Position numbers and translations under genes: made by a program
In this document: piece by piece, positions 1-8,546 of the stretch
Layout: every line of letters starts with the position of its first letter
Position numbering within the stretch: position 1 is the stretch's first letter
Notes under the pieces: model-generated
Database searches by the model: none
What the model was told of the DNA's origin: nothing
The model's input: the letters and a program-made list of their open reading frames with translations, nothing else
Assembly: GCA_964544145.1 (NCBI GenBank)
Contig: CAZJAT010000031.1
Span: 1 to 17,061, forward strand
DNA length: 17,061 nt
Reading direction: 5' to 3'
Source: CAZJAT01 sp964544145
GTDB lineage: Bacteria > Hydrothermota > 32-111

Positions 1-521
1 CTCGGGTCATTGAATATTTCAACAAATTCATATACATAATTACCTGTGCCTGTACTGTCAGAGAATTCTGTTATTATGAGACCTGCATTATGATTGGTTC
101 CTTCAACATATCCGGGATTAGCCTGAGCTGAATTGAGAATGGACCATGTGTTGACATTTGTCGAATCCCTGTTTATGGATTTATTCTCACCTGAAGGCAT
201 TGAAACAGCAGTAGAATCGAGTAAATTGCCTATGCTGTCATACAGAGCAAATGATTCATCACCATTTATCATTGGTAATGTATTGCCGCTATTTATAAAC
301 AATACATTACTCCCCAAAATGGTATTCCAGAATGTCTCAAAAGCTGACTTTGAACAATCACGTGCAACAATGATAAAATCACCCTCACCTATAATCGTAT
401 CCGGCAATACATATGTATGCGAAGCATCAAACTGCTTAATACTGTAGCCGCAGATATTAATATCTGCGCCTAATATCATGATACTGATTGTAAGGCAAAG
501 AGATAGATAAAGAATCTTCAT
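1..521 (-). CDS. Lamin-tail-domain exported protein (N-terminal part, runs off left edge)
   Basis: This reading frame is open from an ATG at 519-521 to the window edge, so about 173 residues are visible and the C-terminus is missing. A GGGGG Shine-Dalgarno lies about 6 bases before the ATG. The protein starts with a signal peptide (MKILYLSLCLTISIMILGA). The mature part then has the usual lamin-tail (LTD) beta-sandwich pattern: 'GYSIKQFD...YVLPDTIIGEGDFIIVARD', then 'NSGNTLPMINGDESFALYDSIGNLLDS'-like strands in which a glycine-aspartate turn precedes 'LLDST'. A second copy appears to begin near residue 150 with 'GLIITEFSD...YEFVEIFN', the typical LTD opening. In this kind of bacterium LTD proteins are usually large surface proteins, often with a T9SS C-terminal domain; that end is not visible here. 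Exact function is unknown. The family call is moderately sure and comes from pattern recognition only. Confidence 0.75.
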   Translation of the reverse strand, partial: MKILYLSLCLTISIMILGADINICGYSIKQFDASHTYVLPDTIIGEGDFIIVARDCSKSAFETFWNTILGSNVLFINSGNTLPMINGDESFALYDSIGNLLDSTAVSMPSGENKSINRDSTNVNTWSILNSAQANPGYVEGTNHNAGLIITEFSDSTGTGNYVYEFVEIFNDP

Positions 522-544
522 ATTTACCCCCATCTGTTCAATAA

Positions 545-550
545 ACTATA
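545..550 (-). promoter_or_regulatory. Possible -10 box for the lamin-tail gene
   Basis: On the minus strand TATAGT lies 23 bases before the ATG at 521 and upstream of its GGGGG ribosome site. No good -35 box is seen 16-18 bases further upstream. The spacing matches that of the other Shine-Dalgarno-led genes here (8455 and 14113). Confidence 0.35.
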
Positions 551-645
551 CGAATGATTTTTATATTGAAAATAACAATGATGTTCTACACAGTTTCCCA
601 AAAATGTGTTAAACATACTTAATTATAACATAATTGAAAAAATAA

Positions 646-1674
646 TCAATGAAATGTAATCATCATCTCTTTGGTACTCATCTCTAAATCAATAATTTCA
701 TTTGCTAATTCTAGTGCAAGCACCCTGCATCCTGCCTCAGTGAGATGACATATGTCATTGAAATATTCTTTGTTATGGGGAATCCTGGAATTTATAGAAA
801 TAAACGGCAGTCCATTTTTACTCGCAATATTCCATACAATATGATTATTACTCTCTATGCCTTTTGCCACATTATCAGGCAATCCCCATATGCTTATTGG
901 ATTTGTGTGCTCATTATAATCAAGTTTCTTTTCTGTGAATCCTTTGTCTGTATAATCATCCGGAATATAATATGCAAAGGATGATAGTATCATCTTTGAT
1001 TTATTATGCTCAGCAATATCTATTATTCCGCTGAGATAGTGTTTATATGATTGTTCATTCTTTATTTCATTGCCTTCCACTAACCAATGCTGAGCAGGGA
1101 TATTAATGGGGAGCAGCTGATGTTTCCCTATCTTCTGCATAAATTTTTCATAAGTCAGATGAATCATCATGGGTAAGGTTATTATACTGCTTTCATTGTG
1201 AGCTCTGCATATATCCATAGTTTTAAACCACTTAGAATGAGAATAATCTTCCCTATAAATATCCTGCGGGCAGTTATTCATTCTTACATCATTGATGCCA
1301 TGATACACTATGACATAATCAAAATCCCTTTTCTTCATTATGCTGTATTTTTCATATGAGTCACGCATGGTATGTGCAGGCACTGATAGATTGACAATAC
1401 ACACATTGATGTGCAGGGAATCCTCCAGCATTGACTCTAATAAATACTCTACATCTCCATAATCACGGTGCATAACAGATGCCCCCAATATCAATATGTT
1501 CAAATCCGCATCATTGTGTTCTATTTTTGTTATGCCTTGATACATTCCATCTGAAACAATATCACCTGTCTGGAATATATTGATGTGAAATATATGAGCG
1601 ATGAATAACCTTGATATTATTTCAAGCAAAATAAATAATATTAGTACATTTACAAGCAGGTATCTCTTCTTCAT
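646..1674 (-). CDS. Membrane-anchored SGNH/GDSL-type hydrolase, second copy of tandem pair
   Basis: The 342-residue product carries the SGNH hydrolase blocks: LILGASV with the likely nucleophile Ser66, YHGINDV with Asn128, and DICHLTEAG with the likely Asp307/His310 pair. A hydrophobic segment at residues 5-20 (LLVNVLILFILLEIIS) should anchor it in the inner membrane or serve as a signal, placing the catalytic domain outside the cytoplasm. SGNH enzymes cleave or transfer acyl esters on lipids or polysaccharides; the substrate cannot be read from sequence. The start ATG overlaps the stop of the upstream paralog as ATGA (1671-1674), which implies translational coupling. The paralog shares most motifs, including 'FAYYIPD' and 'ISIWG/VSIWG', so the pair arose by tandem duplication. 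Fold confidence is high and role is unknown; an envelope-glycan O-acyl esterase or acyltransferase is one possibility. Confidence 0.85.
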   Translation of the reverse strand: MKKRYLLVNVLILFILLEIISRLFIAHIFHINIFQTGDIVSDGMYQGITKIEHNDADLNILILGASVMHRDYGDVEYLLESMLEDSLHINVCIVNLSVPAHTMRDSYEKYSIMKKRDFDYVIVYHGINDVRMNNCPQDIYREDYSHSKWFKTMDICRAHNESSIITLPMMIHLTYEKFMQKIGKHQLLPINIPAQHWLVEGNEIKNEQSYKHYLSGIIDIAEHNKSKMILSSFAYYIPDDYTDKGFTEKKLDYNEHTNPISIWGLPDNVAKGIESNNHIVWNIASKNGLPFISINSRIPHNKEYFNDICHLTEAGCRVLALELANEIIDLEMSTKEMMITFH

Positions 1675-2690
1675 TTGACGTCTTCTTTGGTTCTTTCATT
1701 TGCTATAATTTTTTCAGCAAATTCAAATGCCAGCATCTGACAACCACTGGCCGTCAGATGGCATATATCATTGAAATATTCCCCGCTCTTCGGGATAAAA
1801 TAATTGGGATATATATATGGTAAATTGTATCTGAGTGATAGATTCCTGAGTATTTTATTATTACTTTTTATACCTTCTTCCACATATTCCGGGGCACCCC
1901 AAATAGATACTGGTGAATGATGATTTCCGTAATCAGCCATTTTTTGTTTAAATAATTCATCATTATAATTATCAGGGATATAATAAGCAAATTCTGCCAG
2001 TATTACCTCTGAACCGTATTGCTGTGAATCCTTTATTATTGCAGTAATATTATCCCTGAAAGCCTGCTTATTCTTAATCACACGGCCATTTTCCACCCAA
2101 TGTTCCGGAGGTCTGTCAGATGGCAGTAATTTATGTTTATGCATGCGCTGCATTATCTCCTCATAGATCAGATGTATAACCAATGGTGTTGAATAAAATC
2201 CTTTCTCTGCATGTTCATCAAATATCTCAATCCTTCTGAACCACTTGCAGTGCGTATAATTATCCCTATATACATATTTAGGGCAATTATTGAGGAATAC
2301 ATCATTAATGCCATGATATATAAGTATATAATCAAATTCCTTGTGACTGAGCATATTGTATTTCTTGTATGAATCCAATGATGTGTGACTGGGATAACTC
2401 AGATTGACAATATTAACACCTCTGTTTATTGAATCTGTTAATATGGTCTCAAGGGATTGTTCCACATTTCCATATTCACTGTACATGACAGAACCGCCAA
2501 GAATAAGGATATTTAAATCATCGGGATCAAGTACATCATTATGTGGTAAATTATTATATATACCCTCTTTAACAATGTATTGTACACGGAATGGATTGAT
2601 ATTATACCTATTCATCAAATGAATACGTGATACTATCTCAAACAAGCATAATATCAGTACAATATTAATAATGAGCACTCTTCTCTTCAC
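1671..2690 (-). CDS. Membrane-anchored SGNH/GDSL-type hydrolase, first copy of tandem pair
   Basis: The 339-residue product has SGNH blocks LILGGSV (likely Ser67), YHGINDV (Asn129) and DICHLTASG (Asp308/His311), so all catalytic positions appear intact. Residues 5-21 form a single N-terminal hydrophobic segment. The first residue is encoded by GTG at 2688-2690. No Shine-Dalgarno precedes it; instead a promoter -10 box sits 6 bases away, suggesting a leaderless message. It is the first gene of a two-gene operon with its paralog at 646-1674. Both carry a long central insertion between blocks III and V with a shared 'LLP...P.HW' stretch and a 'YYIPD' motif, which may form a lid or substrate-recognition region. 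An enzyme acting on acylated cell-surface polymers is plausible but inferred. Confidence 0.86.
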   Translation of the reverse strand: MKRRVLIINIVLILCLFEIVSRIHLMNRYNINPFRVQYIVKEGIYNNLPHNDVLDPDDLNILILGGSVMYSEYGNVEQSLETILTDSINRGVNIVNLSYPSHTSLDSYKKYNMLSHKEFDYILIYHGINDVFLNNCPKYVYRDNYTHCKWFRRIEIFDEHAEKGFYSTPLVIHLIYEEIMQRMHKHKLLPSDRPPEHWVENGRVIKNKQAFRDNITAIIKDSQQYGSEVILAEFAYYIPDNYNDELFKQKMADYGNHHSPVSIWGAPEYVEEGIKSNNKILRNLSLRYNLPYIYPNYFIPKSGEYFNDICHLTASGCQMLAFEFAEKIIANERTKEDVK

Positions 2691-2696
2691 ATAATA

Positions 2697-2725
2697 ATAC
2701 TATTACTGCAATTGTGTTTTGTCAA
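2697..2725 (-). promoter_or_regulatory. Sigma70-like promoter of the SGNH pair, leaderless type
   Basis: On the minus strand a perfect TTGACA (2720-2725) is followed by a 17-base spacer and TAGTAT (2697-2702). Only six bases (TATTAT) separate the -10 box from the GTG start at 2690, so transcription should begin at or next to the start codon. There is no ribosome site in between. Confidence 0.7.
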
Positions 2726-2772
2726 GTCATTATATTTTTGTAATTACTTTTTATATTGATGAACATTTTCTT

Positions 2773-2797
2773 CTAAATATTAACATACTATATTTAG
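2773..2797. repeat. Short AT-rich inverted repeat
   Basis: CTAAATAT (2773-2780) and ATATTTAG (2790-2797) are perfect inverted copies with a 9-base loop. They lie about 50 bases upstream of the SGNH -35 box and about 57 bases past the stop of the CrtC-like gene. The repeat could be a regulator site or a weak transcript end. AT-rich repeats this short also arise by chance in such DNA. Confidence 0.3.
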
Positions 2798-2853
2798 CCA
2801 CTTATTCAGCTGTATTTATCATTTAAATGTCTTTAAGGAATTATTATTGTCAA

Positions 2854-3945
2854 TTAGGGAGACGATTCCAATCGCTTCTTGAGCGCATCCCTTAGCAGTT
2901 TTATATCTGATTTAAAGATTGAGTCAGAGAATAATTTCATATATTGGGTATTTTCATAGGATGCTCCATTGAATTCCATAAACCCCTTACCACTTACCCA
3001 TTCCCCATTGTATATGCCCTCAATGGAACATATGCCCTGGCATGTGTTGAGTCCCATTGAATCCCATTTGGAATAATAATTATAATCCGGTGTAATTATA
3101 AGCTGAGTATTCATATCATCACTAAATACCCTCCACCCAAAGGGAATCATCTTATCACCCTGTTTAATGAAGGAAAGAGGTATAACCTGAGAAATAGATG
3201 TAATTGTCTGCGAATCTGCCAAATCACCCATAGCAAATATATCCTTTGGGAATAGATACATACGGGAATGTCTTGTATTATTAAGTTTATAAATCATTAC
3301 ATCAACATCATTTTCAAGATATAGCGAAAACCATGTATAACCCTCATAGCCGAGGCAGAAATCCCCCCATTGGCGGTCAATCCATGCATCCCCCTGAACA
3401 CTCCCTGTGTAATCGGGTGATATTATATGCCCGGTAACATACATGCGCGGAATGGAGTAATAATACATCAGCGAATCCCACATAATCAGTTTTCCGGAAT
3501 CAGCTACAAGCACGGGATGCCTTGTTAAATGCATATTCAATGAACATGAATAAAGAGGGCATTGATGTTTATACATTATGTTTTCATTATTTAATCGTAC
3601 AATGGAATCAAATCCGTTTTCAGCAATAATATTAACAGATTCACTATCACCTGTATATTTACCTGAATCTGAGTGCATATAATATTTTTCTGATTTCATA
3701 TTATAAATGTATGAGAATATCTCAATCTTGTTTGTTATTATAACACTGGCTGCTATTGAAATACTGTCCAATGAATCACTTAATATCATATTGGAATAAA
3801 GCCAATCAATATTGAATGTATCATGCAGAGCAAAATCATTCTGCAGGTCAATGTATTTATATGAATTTATATAATCACTCTCATTGTTTCTGAATGATAA
3901 CATTGAGAGTATAATTGATATTGCTATGATGAGCTTGTAAATCAA
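2854..3945 (-). CDS. CrtC/AttH lipocalin-like exported protein
   Basis: The 363-residue product begins with a hydrophobic signal segment (residues 2-18). It then shows the family's landmarks in order: an N-terminal 'FNIDWLYSNMIL' (residues 44-55, the usual E/D-W-x-Y start), 'YYYSIPRMYVTGHI' (161-174), the central signature GDAWIDRQWGDF (185-196, normally G-x-a-W-x-D-R/x-Q-W-G), and a C-terminal 'GEWVSGKGFMEFNGASY' (314-330). CrtC is hydroxyneurosporene synthase; AttH and related lipocalin-like proteins share the fold. No carotenoid gene is visible here, so a carotenoid role is unlikely to be the right label. It starts at TTG (3943-3945), chosen because GGAG lies 4 bases upstream. It is the third gene of the operon that starts with the C25 peptidase at 8455. 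Function in this operon is unknown; binding or modifying a hydrophobic ligand in the envelope is an inference. Confidence 0.78.
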   Translation of the reverse strand: MIYKLIIAISIILSMLSFRNNESDYINSYKYIDLQNDFALHDTFNIDWLYSNMILSDSLDSISIAASVIITNKIEIFSYIYNMKSEKYYMHSDSGKYTGDSESVNIIAENGFDSIVRLNNENIMYKHQCPLYSCSLNMHLTRHPVLVADSGKLIMWDSLMYYYSIPRMYVTGHIISPDYTGSVQGDAWIDRQWGDFCLGYEGYTWFSLYLENDVDVMIYKLNNTRHSRMYLFPKDIFAMGDLADSQTITSISQVIPLSFIKQGDKMIPFGWRVFSDDMNTQLIITPDYNYYSKWDSMGLNTCQGICSIEGIYNGEWVSGKGFMEFNGASYENTQYMKLFSDSIFKSDIKLLRDALKKRLESSP

Positions 3946-3962
3946 TTTACTCCATATATAAG

Positions 3963-3988
3963 GATATAGGGGAAGATTCCCCTATATC
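3963..3988 (-). terminator. Strong intercistronic hairpin without a T-run
   Basis: GATATAGGGGA (3963-3973) and TCCCCTATATC (3978-3988) are perfect 11-base arms around the loop AGAT. The hairpin covers two bases of the upstream gene's TGA stop (3987-3989) and ends about 15 bases before the GGAG ribosome site of the next gene. No T-run follows on the minus strand. It is therefore more likely an mRNA stabiliser, processing site or partial attenuator inside the operon than a full terminator. Confidence 0.6.
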
Positions 3989-4619
3989 AATCAATATTCT
4001 TTAATTCAATTTCGGTGACATATATATCACCTAATGTATCTGTGAATTCATCGCGTGAATATATGGTCATTCCCAGTGACTGAGAGAACCAGTAATCATA
4101 CTTATATTCACCTGATTCATCATCATATTCAGTGCTTATTATGATCACATCACTGTAATTCCCTTCATCAACTGATTTGTCGGCATCAATATGCGTTATC
4201 TCCATTTCATGGTCTGCGCCGTCATATTCTTCCCAATCATTACCGATTTCAACAGGTGTAGAAAGTATTATTATATCATCATTATCAAGCACATCATCAT
4301 AGCTCATCACTATCAAACCGTCATTCTTATCAATAATAATGTAATATTCCGTTTCCGTTTCATCCTCAAGTGTGATAATTGCATCATTCTCGCTATCTTC
4401 CACATTTGTAACTATCATTGTATATTCGCCATCATCTACTTCAGTACCATTAAGATAATCAACAACGCTGAAAATGAATTCTGTATCCTCATCAGGTATG
4501 GTCACCCAATCCATTATCTTATTGGGACTCCTCAGAAATCCGCTTATAAGCGAACATCCTGCAAAAATGATTATCAATGATACTGTCATTAAAATTATAA
4601 ATCTGCTTTTTCCTTTCAT
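3987..4619 (-). CDS. Acidic lipoprotein of unknown function
   Basis: The 210-residue product has a signal peptide ending in a lipobox (IIIFAGCS, likely lipidated Cys22). The ATG at 4617-4619 follows a strong GGAGG site. The mature part is very rich in Asp and Glu and seems all-beta, with alternating hydrophobic strands and short acidic turns such as DKNDG and DADKSVDEG that could bind calcium. The second half, from 'PVEIGNDWEEYDG' to 'YWFSQSLGMTIYS', follows the pattern of many small secreted beta proteins, in which a 'G-x-x-W' strand is followed by 'G-x-Y-x-D-V-I-I-I' and a late 'Y-x-x-S-x-G-M'. No named family was recognised. It starts 14 bases after the C25 peptidase gene, so the two are surely co-transcribed, and it may assist that peptidase at the membrane. 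Confidence 0.8.
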   Translation of the reverse strand: MKGKSRFIILMTVSLIIIFAGCSLISGFLRSPNKIMDWVTIPDEDTEFIFSVVDYLNGTEVDDGEYTMIVTNVEDSENDAIITLEDETETEYYIIIDKNDGLIVMSYDDVLDNDDIIILSTPVEIGNDWEEYDGADHEMEITHIDADKSVDEGNYSDVIIISTEYDDESGEYKYDYWFSQSLGMTIYSRDEFTDTLGDIYVTEIELKNID

Positions 4620-4633
4620 TGTTCCTCCTTCAT

Positions 4634-7600
4634 TTATTTAATATTAATAAACTTTGCCATTTTGCTGAAACCCTGAGTATTGAATCGTATAAAATATGTA
4701 CCTTTCATCATATTCTCTGTATTAATGGATAAAACATATTGGCCGGCAGCTGCATTATTGAAATTGATATGTTCAATCATTCGTCCGGAAATATCAAATA
4801 CTGAGAATTCAACATCACTCATGTCTGCAATTGAATAACTTATACTAAGCTCCTTGCTGAATACAGTACTGTTCTGTAAAAACATATCATTCCGGGCAAT
4901 ATAATTCATAATAATCTTCACAGGTCCAAATGCTGTTTGACTGCCATCATCACCAATGGAAACGATTCTGTAATATGCCTCTCCATCAAGGGGGGATTTG
5001 TCAATATATGTATAATTGCTTTCAATTGCTCTTATTCTGCCTATCTCCTCATATGTGCTATTATTACTGCTTCGCTGTACAATCCAATTGCCTGAACAAT
5101 CACTGCAATTGTCCCACCTGATTATCACTGATTGACTCAATAGTTCAGCTGTAAGATTAATGGATTGAACACCGGTTAAGGATTTCAGCATATTACCCAC
5201 CTCAATCTCATTTAAAGCAGGTTCTGTGCCGCTTTTTACCAATTTTCTGTATATATTGAAAATAATCCTTATTGTATCATAAGTGGATGTATTCATTGCT
5301 GATATTTCATGATTGCCATAACCTATTGCATTTGTTCCGCCTATACCCGCTGAATTTCCCGCTAATACGCCATCAGGTACCAGTGACCATACACCGCTGT
5401 CCATATACTCTATACTGAATAGTACAGAATCTGCCTGAGCACTCTGTTTCCAATTGACATTGCCCCACATTGTTCTGCCATATGTATTATTGAGATCATC
5501 AAAGATTATCGGAGGTGATGTAATTGAACCGGAATTGGAAACAACATCATATTCTCCAATAAGCATAACATTATCAATGGCCCCATCCTGCCCGTTCTTT
5601 CCGCCCGGTGAAATAAATGACCATCTCACCTGCACACTGTCAGCAGGAAGATATGATGACAGGTCAATACTCTCACTACCTGTTCCATTGACAGTATATG
5701 TTGCTATGTTTGTCCATGAACCCCATGAGCCGTTGAAGAACCGCATTTCACAAATCATTTCATCTGTGGTGCCGGGGTCAAAGCCATATCCGTAATCCAG
5801 GGTTAAGATTGTTGTTCCTGGCGTCAATGCATTTATCGGTGCTGTCAATATATCCGTGTCTCCTGAAGGATTTGGACCAGATGATGGATAAACAATGCGT
5901 GCATAAGCAGTACCATAGGCAGGAGGTGCAGTGCCGCCTGTTCCAACTCCCCATACTGCTGAACCTGATGCACCTGAGACAGACCAACCTGAGGGCATAC
6001 CGCTCTCAAAATCTGCACCTATAAGGGTGTCTGCTCCGGCATAAGAGGGGTTCAACTGTAATGTATCACCAATGATCCGCAGATTGTTTATTGTGCAGCA
6101 CTCATACTGCTCAGCTGTGGTTTGATACCATGAGCAATTGCTTGCACCAAGATCTGTTCCTATAGTAAATGTTCTTATGGGACTCCAGCCGGTCCAGAAT
6201 GCACTGCCTGAAGGGTCTGTAACCCTCACCTTCCAATAATATGTTGTATTGTCACTCAATGACACAGGAAGTGTATATGAAGCAATTGTGTTTTCTGTGA
6301 ATAAACCGGTTACAAAACTATCCGGATTGCTGAATCCATTATCTGTATCAATAAATATCTTATATCTTAAATCATCCCCATCTTCATCAGTTGACAAAAA
6401 CCTGAATGTCGGGTTCAGATCAGGCACCCTTGCATAGTCATAGTATGAGACCTGAACAGGTTTGCTTGGTATACCTACACCGACTACAATATAATTTTCA
6501 TAGGGTTTATAATTGTGTTTTGTTACTGTTATATAAATAGTATCACCCGGATTTGCCGCATCAATTGGTATATTCACCGTTCCGCCTGATGTATAACCTG
6601 TTTCATGAATCAATGTATCCTGTTGTCCCCATAGACATACCAGTGCATTGTTAATCGGAGTCACACCATCATCATCATAGACATCAACTGTAAATGAATA
6701 TGGACCTGTCGGCACAAATTCATCATGTATTACATCCAATGTATCAGGAGTATCCGTAAATAAGTCAAGTGAGGGGTCTCCGAATATATGCCATGTCTGC
6801 AGCATCTCAAGGTCACCATCAACCTCCTGCATATACATTGAACCATTGTATGATAAACCGCCCACTGTTGTTGTCACCTCTCTCTTTAAAAGCCCCATAG
6901 CATGCAGCTGCGCATGCGTTGGCGGTATCCATGACTGGAGCACTGATGCACCATACACAGCCACAGCACCCTGCAGGTCTGATGTTGTTCCCTGCCACAT
7001 GAATGCTTCTGAACAGCACATTGTAACAGCATCAAAATCTCCTACAAGACATGCAACAAAGAATATAAATGGCCATTTATCTGTATTGCTCAATGTTCCG
7101 ATATCAGTATTTGTAACCCAGAATGCACTTGCTGTTCCAAAACCATCCACATCACCATGACCTATATGATTGAGAATGCTTCTCCCGTCATTTATTGCAT
7201 TTAGCACATCAGCATCTGTTGAATTAATTGCTTCATTAAGATTATCTGCATATGTATATGTGTATGCTAAAAGAGAATCATTTACCCATGAAAGACGCTC
7301 ATAATCAGTGGGGCTGCCTTCTTCTGTTGCTGTTCCCAGAGCTTTGCTATACCAATCTGCACCATCTTGAGGATATCGTTCATATGTAACTGTCTTTATA
7401 AGCTGTTCATCAAGATCCGCTTCTGTATTGGTTGAGAATCTGCCTATATAACAGTCCTGATAGTCATCTCCGCCTGCCAGATAAGCATATACAGGATCCG
7501 ATGTTTCATCATAATCACCGCTTATTGTTGCAACATCCGTTGCATTGCCGACTAATATTACATATGTCAGTCCATCTGTATCATATTTATTTTGAATGTA

Positions 7601-8455
7601 ATTCTTTATATTTGTTGAATTATTGCCAATATCATCAACATTGACCAGCTCTACATTAATACCCATTTTCTTTTTCCAGAAAATAAATTCATCCAGATTA
7701 TCCATATACTGTGATGCTGAAATTATCAGCATATTGCCCACAGCATCTGTTAAAAGTGTATATTTGCTCTTATCTGATAAATTGTAATTTATAAAGAAAT
7801 CTCTGTATATTTCATTGAATCCTGCATTACTTATCTTCTTATAGGATGGTATCGTATTTATTCCGCCTTCTGCTGTCTTTACAATCTCAATTGTAACTGA
7901 TTTTATAACCCTTATCTCACCTTTCACAGCATTGTACTGAACAGGATAAAGTGTGACTGTGACCCCTCTGTAATCCCTTATGATAAATGGGGCTGAGAGT
8001 TCCGTATTGGCTTGAGGATACCATTCATCCTTTGTGTATATTTCTCCATACTCATAGGGAACATTGTCCGGATTTACATTTCTCTTCAGATTACCCTTTG
8101 AAGGAACAATCCTTTCCGTTTTTAAGTATTCATAATCAATATTCAATACATTAATATCCATAATCCCATTATCCGGTATAATCACTGATGCGGCATATTT
8201 AGGAAGTTCCGGCATTCCTTTTTCCAGAATGAACGAAGCATTGGGAATCCGTAATTGAGTGTGTTCCTCATTGCTAATGAGTTTTCTGTTGTATTCAATA
8301 CCGGGAACAGTAAATTTCAGAATTAACGATTCATCTGTCTGTGAGAGTATTTCCTCTGAAATAGGAGAAATACTGCCTGAATTGATAGGCATCCATTCAG
8401 AGTATAATGCGATACTCAGTAAAATAATTAATGATATTAATAGAAATCTCTTCAA
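4634..8455 (-). CDS. Gingipain-type C25 peptidase with T9SS-type C-terminal domain
   Basis: This 1273-residue exported cysteine endopeptidase has these domains in order: signal peptide (1-19), a C25-type propeptide (about 40-200, with 'TLYPVQYNAVKGE'), the catalytic C25 domain (about 240-560), an Ig-like C25-associated domain (about 570-660), an FN3-like domain (about 665-766), a cleaved-adhesin/MAM-like jelly roll (about 808-968, 'ADFESGMPSGWS'), a module with 'DDLNNTYGRTMWGNV', a second FN3-like domain (about 1098-1183), and a C-terminal sorting-type domain (about 1195-1273, 'FSVFDISGRMIEHI' and 'KGTYFIRF'). The likely catalytic dyad is His433 in NHIGHGD and Cys469 in FVACLVGDFD, matching gingipain motifs. 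It starts at TTG (8453-8455), placed 4 bases after AGGAGG. It is the first gene of an operon with the lipoprotein and CrtC-like gene. Substrate specificity cannot be read from sequence. Confidence 0.92.
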   Translation of the reverse strand: MKRFLLISLIILLSIALYSEWMPINSGSISPISEEILSQTDESLILKFTVPGIEYNRKLISNEEHTQLRIPNASFILEKGMPELPKYAASVIIPDNGIMDINVLNIDYEYLKTERIVPSKGNLKRNVNPDNVPYEYGEIYTKDEWYPQANTELSAPFIIRDYRGVTVTLYPVQYNAVKGEIRVIKSVTIEIVKTAEGGINTIPSYKKISNAGFNEIYRDFFINYNLSDKSKYTLLTDAVGNMLIISASQYMDNLDEFIFWKKKMGINVELVNVDDIGNNSTNIKNYIQNKYDTDGLTYVILVGNATDVATISGDYDETSDPVYAYLAGGDDYQDCYIGRFSTNTEADLDEQLIKTVTYERYPQDGADWYSKALGTATEEGSPTDYERLSWVNDSLLAYTYTYADNLNEAINSTDADVLNAINDGRSILNHIGHGDVDGFGTASAFWVTNTDIGTLSNTDKWPFIFFVACLVGDFDAVTMCCSEAFMWQGTTSDLQGAVAVYGASVLQSWIPPTHAQLHAMGLLKREVTTTVGGLSYNGSMYMQEVDGDLEMLQTWHIFGDPSLDLFTDTPDTLDVIHDEFVPTGPYSFTVDVYDDDGVTPINNALVCLWGQQDTLIHETGYTSGGTVNIPIDAANPGDTIYITVTKHNYKPYENYIVVGVGIPSKPVQVSYYDYARVPDLNPTFRFLSTDEDGDDLRYKIFIDTDNGFSNPDSFVTGLFTENTIASYTLPVSLSDNTTYYWKVRVTDPSGSAFWTGWSPIRTFTIGTDLGASNCSWYQTTAEQYECCTINNLRIIGDTLQLNPSYAGADTLIGADFESGMPSGWSVSGASGSAVWGVGTGGTAPPAYGTAYARIVYPSSGPNPSGDTDILTAPINALTPGTTILTLDYGYGFDPGTTDEMICEMRFFNGSWGSWTNIATYTVNGTGSESIDLSSYLPADSVQVRWSFISPGGKNGQDGAIDNVMLIGEYDVVSNSGSITSPPIIFDDLNNTYGRTMWGNVNWKQSAQADSVLFSIEYMDSGVWSLVPDGVLAGNSAGIGGTNAIGYGNHEISAMNTSTYDTIRIIFNIYRKLVKSGTEPALNEIEVGNMLKSLTGVQSINLTAELLSQSVIIRWDNCSDCSGNWIVQRSSNNSTYEEIGRIRAIESNYTYIDKSPLDGEAYYRIVSIGDDGSQTAFGPVKIIMNYIARNDMFLQNSTVFSKELSISYSIADMSDVEFSVFDISGRMIEHINFNNAAAGQYVLSINTENMMKGTYFIRFNTQGFSKMAKFINIK

Positions 8456-8479
8456 TTTTCCTCCTATTTAATTATATAT

Positions 8480-8507
8480 ATTATACTGTTGAACTTATTT
8501 TAGTCAA
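8480..8507 (-). promoter_or_regulatory. Sigma70-like promoter of the C25 peptidase operon
   Basis: On the minus strand TTGACT (8502-8507) is followed by a 16-base spacer and a perfect TATAAT (8480-8485). Transcription should start near 8473, giving a leader of about 18 bases that contains the AGGAGG ribosome site. The -35/-10 pair is the same as that of the esterase gene at 10042. Confidence 0.72.
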
Positions 8508-8512
8508 TCATA

Positions 8513-8540
8513 TTTCATTTTTCAGAAAAATATATATAAT
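8513..8540 (+). promoter_or_regulatory. Divergent promoter of the cysteine-rich gene, leaderless type
   Basis: A perfect TATAAT (8535-8540) lies six bases before the ATG at 8547. The candidate -35 box, TTTCAT at 8513-8518 with a 16-base spacer, is poor. No Shine-Dalgarno is present, so a leaderless message is likely. It is back to back with the peptidase operon promoter, so the two could share an operator. Confidence 0.5.
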
Positions 8541-8546
8541 ATAAAA

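Noticed and set aside
133..447. 104-codon plus-strand open frame
   Set aside because: It lies antisense within the lamin-tail gene, whose minus-strand product has a signal peptide and ribosome site; the plus-strand product looks like nothing.
2847..2852. TTGACA on the minus strand just after the CrtC-like gene stop
   Set aside because: No -10 box follows at a usable spacing, and the real SGNH promoter lies downstream at 2697-2725.
4191..4580. 129-codon plus-strand open frame
   Set aside because: It is the antisense shadow of the lipoprotein gene and is low in complexity, rich in Ile and His.
6846..7160. 104-codon plus-strand open frame within the first peptidase gene
   Set aside because: It overlaps the catalytic domain of the peptidase on the opposite strand, which is a far stronger call.
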